From contig JAUSKV010000195.1 in assembly GCA_030646745.1 (NCBI GenBank), forward strand, positions 1-6,909: DNA of 6,909 bases. Reading direction: 5' to 3'. The notes under the pieces are model-generated. The model was not told the DNA's origin and made no database searches. It worked only from the letters and a program-made list of their open reading frames with translations. The position numbers and the translations under genes were made by a program. Below, piece after piece: positions 5,301 to 6,909 of the stretch. Source of the stretch: Sulfurimonas sp. GTDB taxonomy: Bacteria; Campylobacterota; Campylobacteria; Campylobacterales; Sulfurimonadaceae. Position 1 is the first letter of the stretch. Every line of letters starts with the position of its first letter.

Positions 5301-6032
5301 CTACATTAACACATAGGGGATATTTTTACTGTTTAACTCTTTGCAAAATAGATTAAAGTGGTGCTCAATATTTGACTTATCAAACCCGCTAAGTGATAAT
5401 TCAACGGATGGTTTGCCTTTATTTAGCATTGGCAGAGAAGAGAGTTCTATATTTGATGGAGTATTTTGCATTAACGATATAAGAGTGTTTTCACTTGTTT
5501 GCGCTAAAAGTGTATATCTGAATTTTTCTTTTGATGTAGAAAAATAAGTTTTTATAACACTGCTTATCATGGGGTGTGCCATTTCCGGAAACCCTGGAAC
5601 AAAGAAAAATTTATCTTCTAGGGAGTAGCCTGACATGTTATTTACCGGATTAAAAAGTAACCCGGCATTTTGCGGTAACTCTGCCATATGGATTCTGTGA
5701 GGATAAGCATCCTCTCCAAATCTCTCAATAATATCCTGTTCAAACTGTTTATGAAGAGTCAAAGGCTTAGAGGTAAAAACTTTTGCAGATATTTCTCTCG
5801 TCAAATCATCTGGCGTTGCACCTATGCCGCCAAAAGAGAATAGAACTGAGTTTTTGTCACTTTTTACAAGCTCGTAACTCTTTGTAATAAGCGCTTCATC
5901 ATCTTTTACAATAAAGGATGCAAAGAGTTCATGTCCATATTTGTGAAGCTCGGTGCGAAGAAAATTAAAATGTTTATCTTCTCTTCTCGCGTTTAAAATT
6001 TCAGTTCCTATTATTATTGCATAAAAATTCAT
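5301..6032 (-). CDS. CinA/MoaB-like molybdopterin-binding-domain protein
   Basis: A 243-residue protein of the MoCF_biosynth (MoaB/MogA/CinA N-terminal) fold. Seen motifs: IIIGTEILNARRED near the N-terminus (the family's GDEIL-type motif, altered), FSFGGIGATPDDLT (66-78) as the GGxGxTxDD loop, MAELPQNAGLLFNPVNNMSGY (split at 116-125 and 126-136), and FFFVPGFPEMAHPM (142-155), equivalent to the PGxPxEM segment of CinA. The C-terminal amidase domain of full CinA (nicotinamide-nucleotide deamidase) is absent, and length matches stand-alone CinA-N proteins. It is cytosolic. The ATG start is preceded by AAGGGTGTGAGG. It is divergent from the acidic-protein gene and may share that intergenic promoter region. 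Whether it binds molybdopterin or hydrolyses a nucleotide such as ADP-ribose cannot be told; the name competence/damage-inducible is historical. Confidence 0.85.
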   Translation of the reverse strand: MNFYAIIIGTEILNARREDKHFNFLRTELHKYGHELFASFIVKDDEALITKSYELVKSDKNSVLFSFGGIGATPDDLTREISAKVFTSKPLTLHKQFEQDIIERFGEDAYPHRIHMAELPQNAGLLFNPVNNMSGYSLEDKFFFVPGFPEMAHPMISSVIKTYFSTSKEKFRYTLLAQTSENTLISLMQNTPSNIELSSLPMLNKGKPSVELSLSGFDKSNIEHHFNLFCKELNSKNIPYVLM

Positions 6033-6095
6033 GCCTCACACCCTTATATTTATTATTTATATGTGGAATAAAGCTTATGATACTCTATTTTTGTG

Positions 6096-6101
6096 TATTA
6101 T
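6096..6101 (+). promoter_or_regulatory. Probable promoter -10 box for the acidic-protein gene
   Basis: TATTAT preceded by TG and a T-run (CTATTTTTGTG) stands 27 bases before the ATG at 6128. A good ribosome binding site AAGAGG (6117-6122) follows. The same 95-base divergent gap has AT-rich candidates for the minus-strand CinA-like gene (for example TATAAA), none clear enough to list. Confidence 0.5.
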
Positions 6102-6127
6102 TTCATAAATGAATTAAAGAGGTAAGT

Positions 6128-6418
6128 ATGTCTTATGCACAAAAATTAGAAGAGTTGATTACAAAAAGTGTCATTCCTGATATTGATGAAAGATTGGATG
6201 AAATTTTTGCAGAGATTGCAGATAGCAAAGAAGCAAGTGAAGATGCAAAAGAAGAGATAGAAGAGCTTCGTGAATTTAAAGCTGATTTACAAGATGTTTT
6301 AGCTGATATAGAGAGCGGAGATATTGAAGAGGATGAGTGTCAGGAGCTTATAGATGATATTTTGGAAGCTCAAAAAGAGAGTGACGACGATGATTTTGGA
6401 TTTGAAGAGGAAGAGTAA
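6128..6418 (+). CDS. Very acidic small helical protein, unrecognised
   Basis: A 96-residue protein with 39 Asp/Glu and only 8 Lys/Arg, so a net charge near -31. Residues about 1-82 are predicted helical with heptad-like spacing of Leu/Ile (LEELI, IDERLDEIFAEI, EEIEELREF, ADLQDVLADI, CQELIDDIL), which suggests a coiled coil or helical bundle. The tail SDDDDFGFEEEE is a disordered acidic patch. There is one cysteine (C71) and no signal peptide or membrane helix, so it should be cytosolic. The ATG start is well supported by AAGAGG six bases upstream and a plausible promoter. It is monocistronic: divergent from the CinA-like gene and convergent with the lipoprotein gene. I do not recognise a family. 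A nucleic-acid-mimic, chaperone-like or metal-binding role would be a guess. Confidence 0.85.
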   Translation: MSYAQKLEELITKSVIPDIDERLDEIFAEIADSKEASEDAKEEIEELREFKADLQDVLADIESGDIEEDECQELIDDILEAQKESDDDDFGFEEEE

Positions 6419-6432
6419 TATTTAAAGTTAAT

Positions 6433-6466
6433 TTTATTTCCACATGCCAAGGCATATGGAAATAAA
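6433..6466. terminator. Long hairpin between convergent genes, likely bidirectional terminator
   Basis: Arms at 6433-6448 and 6451-6466 pair over 16 positions with a single mismatch; that mismatch is C/A on the plus strand but a U-G wobble in minus-strand RNA, so the minus transcript folds fully. The core is ATGCC-AA-GGCAT. It starts 14 bases after the stop of the acidic-protein gene and abuts the stop of the lipoprotein gene. The T/A-rich outer arms replace a separate U-tract, so termination efficiency is uncertain. Confidence 0.6.
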
Positions 6467-6610
6467 TTATTCAGTAGCGTCGTGAAGACCTTTTCTGGTG
6501 TTATTCCACGCGTTACTTGTATCTTCCTTGACGCCTTCCCATGTTGAAGAACATCCGCTCATAAACAAAATAGCAACTAAAACCGATGATAGTATAAAAA
6601 ACTTTTTCAT
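6467..6610 (-). CDS. Entericidin-like small lipoprotein
   Basis: A 47-residue lipoprotein precursor. The sequence MKKFFILSSVLVAILFMSGC is a short basic start, a hydrophobic core and a lipobox (FMSGC) with C20 as the lipidated residue, giving a mature peptide of only 28 residues. The mature part SSTWEGVKEDTSNAWNNTRK and its last seven residues resemble the entericidin EcnA/EcnB family (small cell-envelope lipoproteins with a conserved TxxGxGxD-like stretch and a short amphipathic helix). The start is ATG; GAGG lies 12 bases upstream, rather far, with GG nearer. In E. coli entericidins form a toxin/antidote pair linked to stationary phase, but only one such gene is seen here, so a toxin role is not supported. 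Its stop touches the long hairpin at 6433-6466. Confidence 0.8.
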   Translation of the reverse strand: MKKFFILSSVLVAILFMSGCSSTWEGVKEDTSNAWNNTRKGLHDATE

Positions 6611-6697
6611 AAACACACCAAACCTCTTACTTAAATTTTACATTCAATAACATTTAGAAGTTTAACATTTTTTTCATTTGTCAAATATGAGTCAAGT

Positions 6698-6732
6698 TCA
6701 TTAAGCTGATTTTGGCAACTTAATGATTTTTT
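6698..6732 (+). terminator. Hairpin with T-run upstream of adk
   Basis: TCATTAAG (6698-6705) and CTTAATGA (6719-6726) pair perfectly over 8 bp around a 13-base loop, followed by six T (6727-6732) on the plus strand. No plus-strand gene directly precedes it, so it may protect adk from read-through entering from the acidic-protein gene, or be a regulatory dyad. The stem is AT-rich and therefore weak. Confidence 0.4.
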
Positions 6733-6780
6733 AATCTATTAATTTATCCTATTTTTATAGTTAGTTTAACCTCGTTTATA

Positions 6781-6786
6781 TATAAT
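6781..6786 (+). promoter_or_regulatory. adk: Probable adk promoter -10 box
   Basis: A perfect TATAAT with T-rich sequence upstream (TTTTTATAG, CTCGTTTATA), giving a leader of about 20 bases before the adk ATG. AGGA at 6805-6808 serves as ribosome binding site. Confidence 0.6.
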
Positions 6787-6798
6787 ATCATCAATTAA

Positions 6799-6909
<111 letters not shown>

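Noticed and set aside
6635..6684. TTGACA (6679-6684) and TAAAAT (6635-6640) on the minus strand as a promoter for the lipoprotein gene.
   Set aside because: The 38-base spacing is far too long for a single sigma-70 promoter; either box alone is not distinctive in AT-rich DNA.

Overview
The window is AT-rich, tightly packed bacterial chromosome. The protein sequences and the gene neighbourhood (nadK-recN next to tatD and a MltD-type transglycosylase, with adk close by) point to a Campylobacterota (Epsilonproteobacteria) genome, most likely Sulfurimonas or a close relative. The genus is an inference from general knowledge of the group, not from a search.

Layout. Positions 1-4110 hold a minus-strand gene series read in the order nadK, recN, a small unrecognised two-helix membrane protein, tatD, then a lytic transglycosylase cut by the window edge. 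nadK and recN overlap, and so do recN and the small gene, which suggests translational coupling. Between the small gene and tatD lies a 132-bp element made of consecutive hairpins, including a perfect 28-bp palindrome, closed by 7-bp terminal inverted repeats. A 240-bp gap (4111-4351) holds the likely nadK promoter and two dyad symmetries. Upstream, still on the minus strand, are an unusual DUF6166-like plus helix-turn-helix protein (4352-5125) and a CinA/MoaB-like protein (5301-6032). From 6032 the orientation changes: a divergent intergenic region drives a very acidic 96-residue protein on the plus strand (6128-6418). This converges on a 47-residue entericidin-like lipoprotein on the minus strand (6467-6610) across a shared long hairpin. 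Another promoter region follows, and then the first 32 codons of adk.

Function. Most of the window is housekeeping: NADP synthesis (nadK), double-strand-break repair (recN), a metal-dependent nuclease or deacylase (tatD), cell-wall turnover (mltD-like) and adenylate balance (adk). The less ordinary parts are the hairpin element, the coupled small membrane gene, the DUF6166-HTH fusion with its upstream inverted repeat, the acidic protein, and the use of TTG starts by four neighbouring genes.
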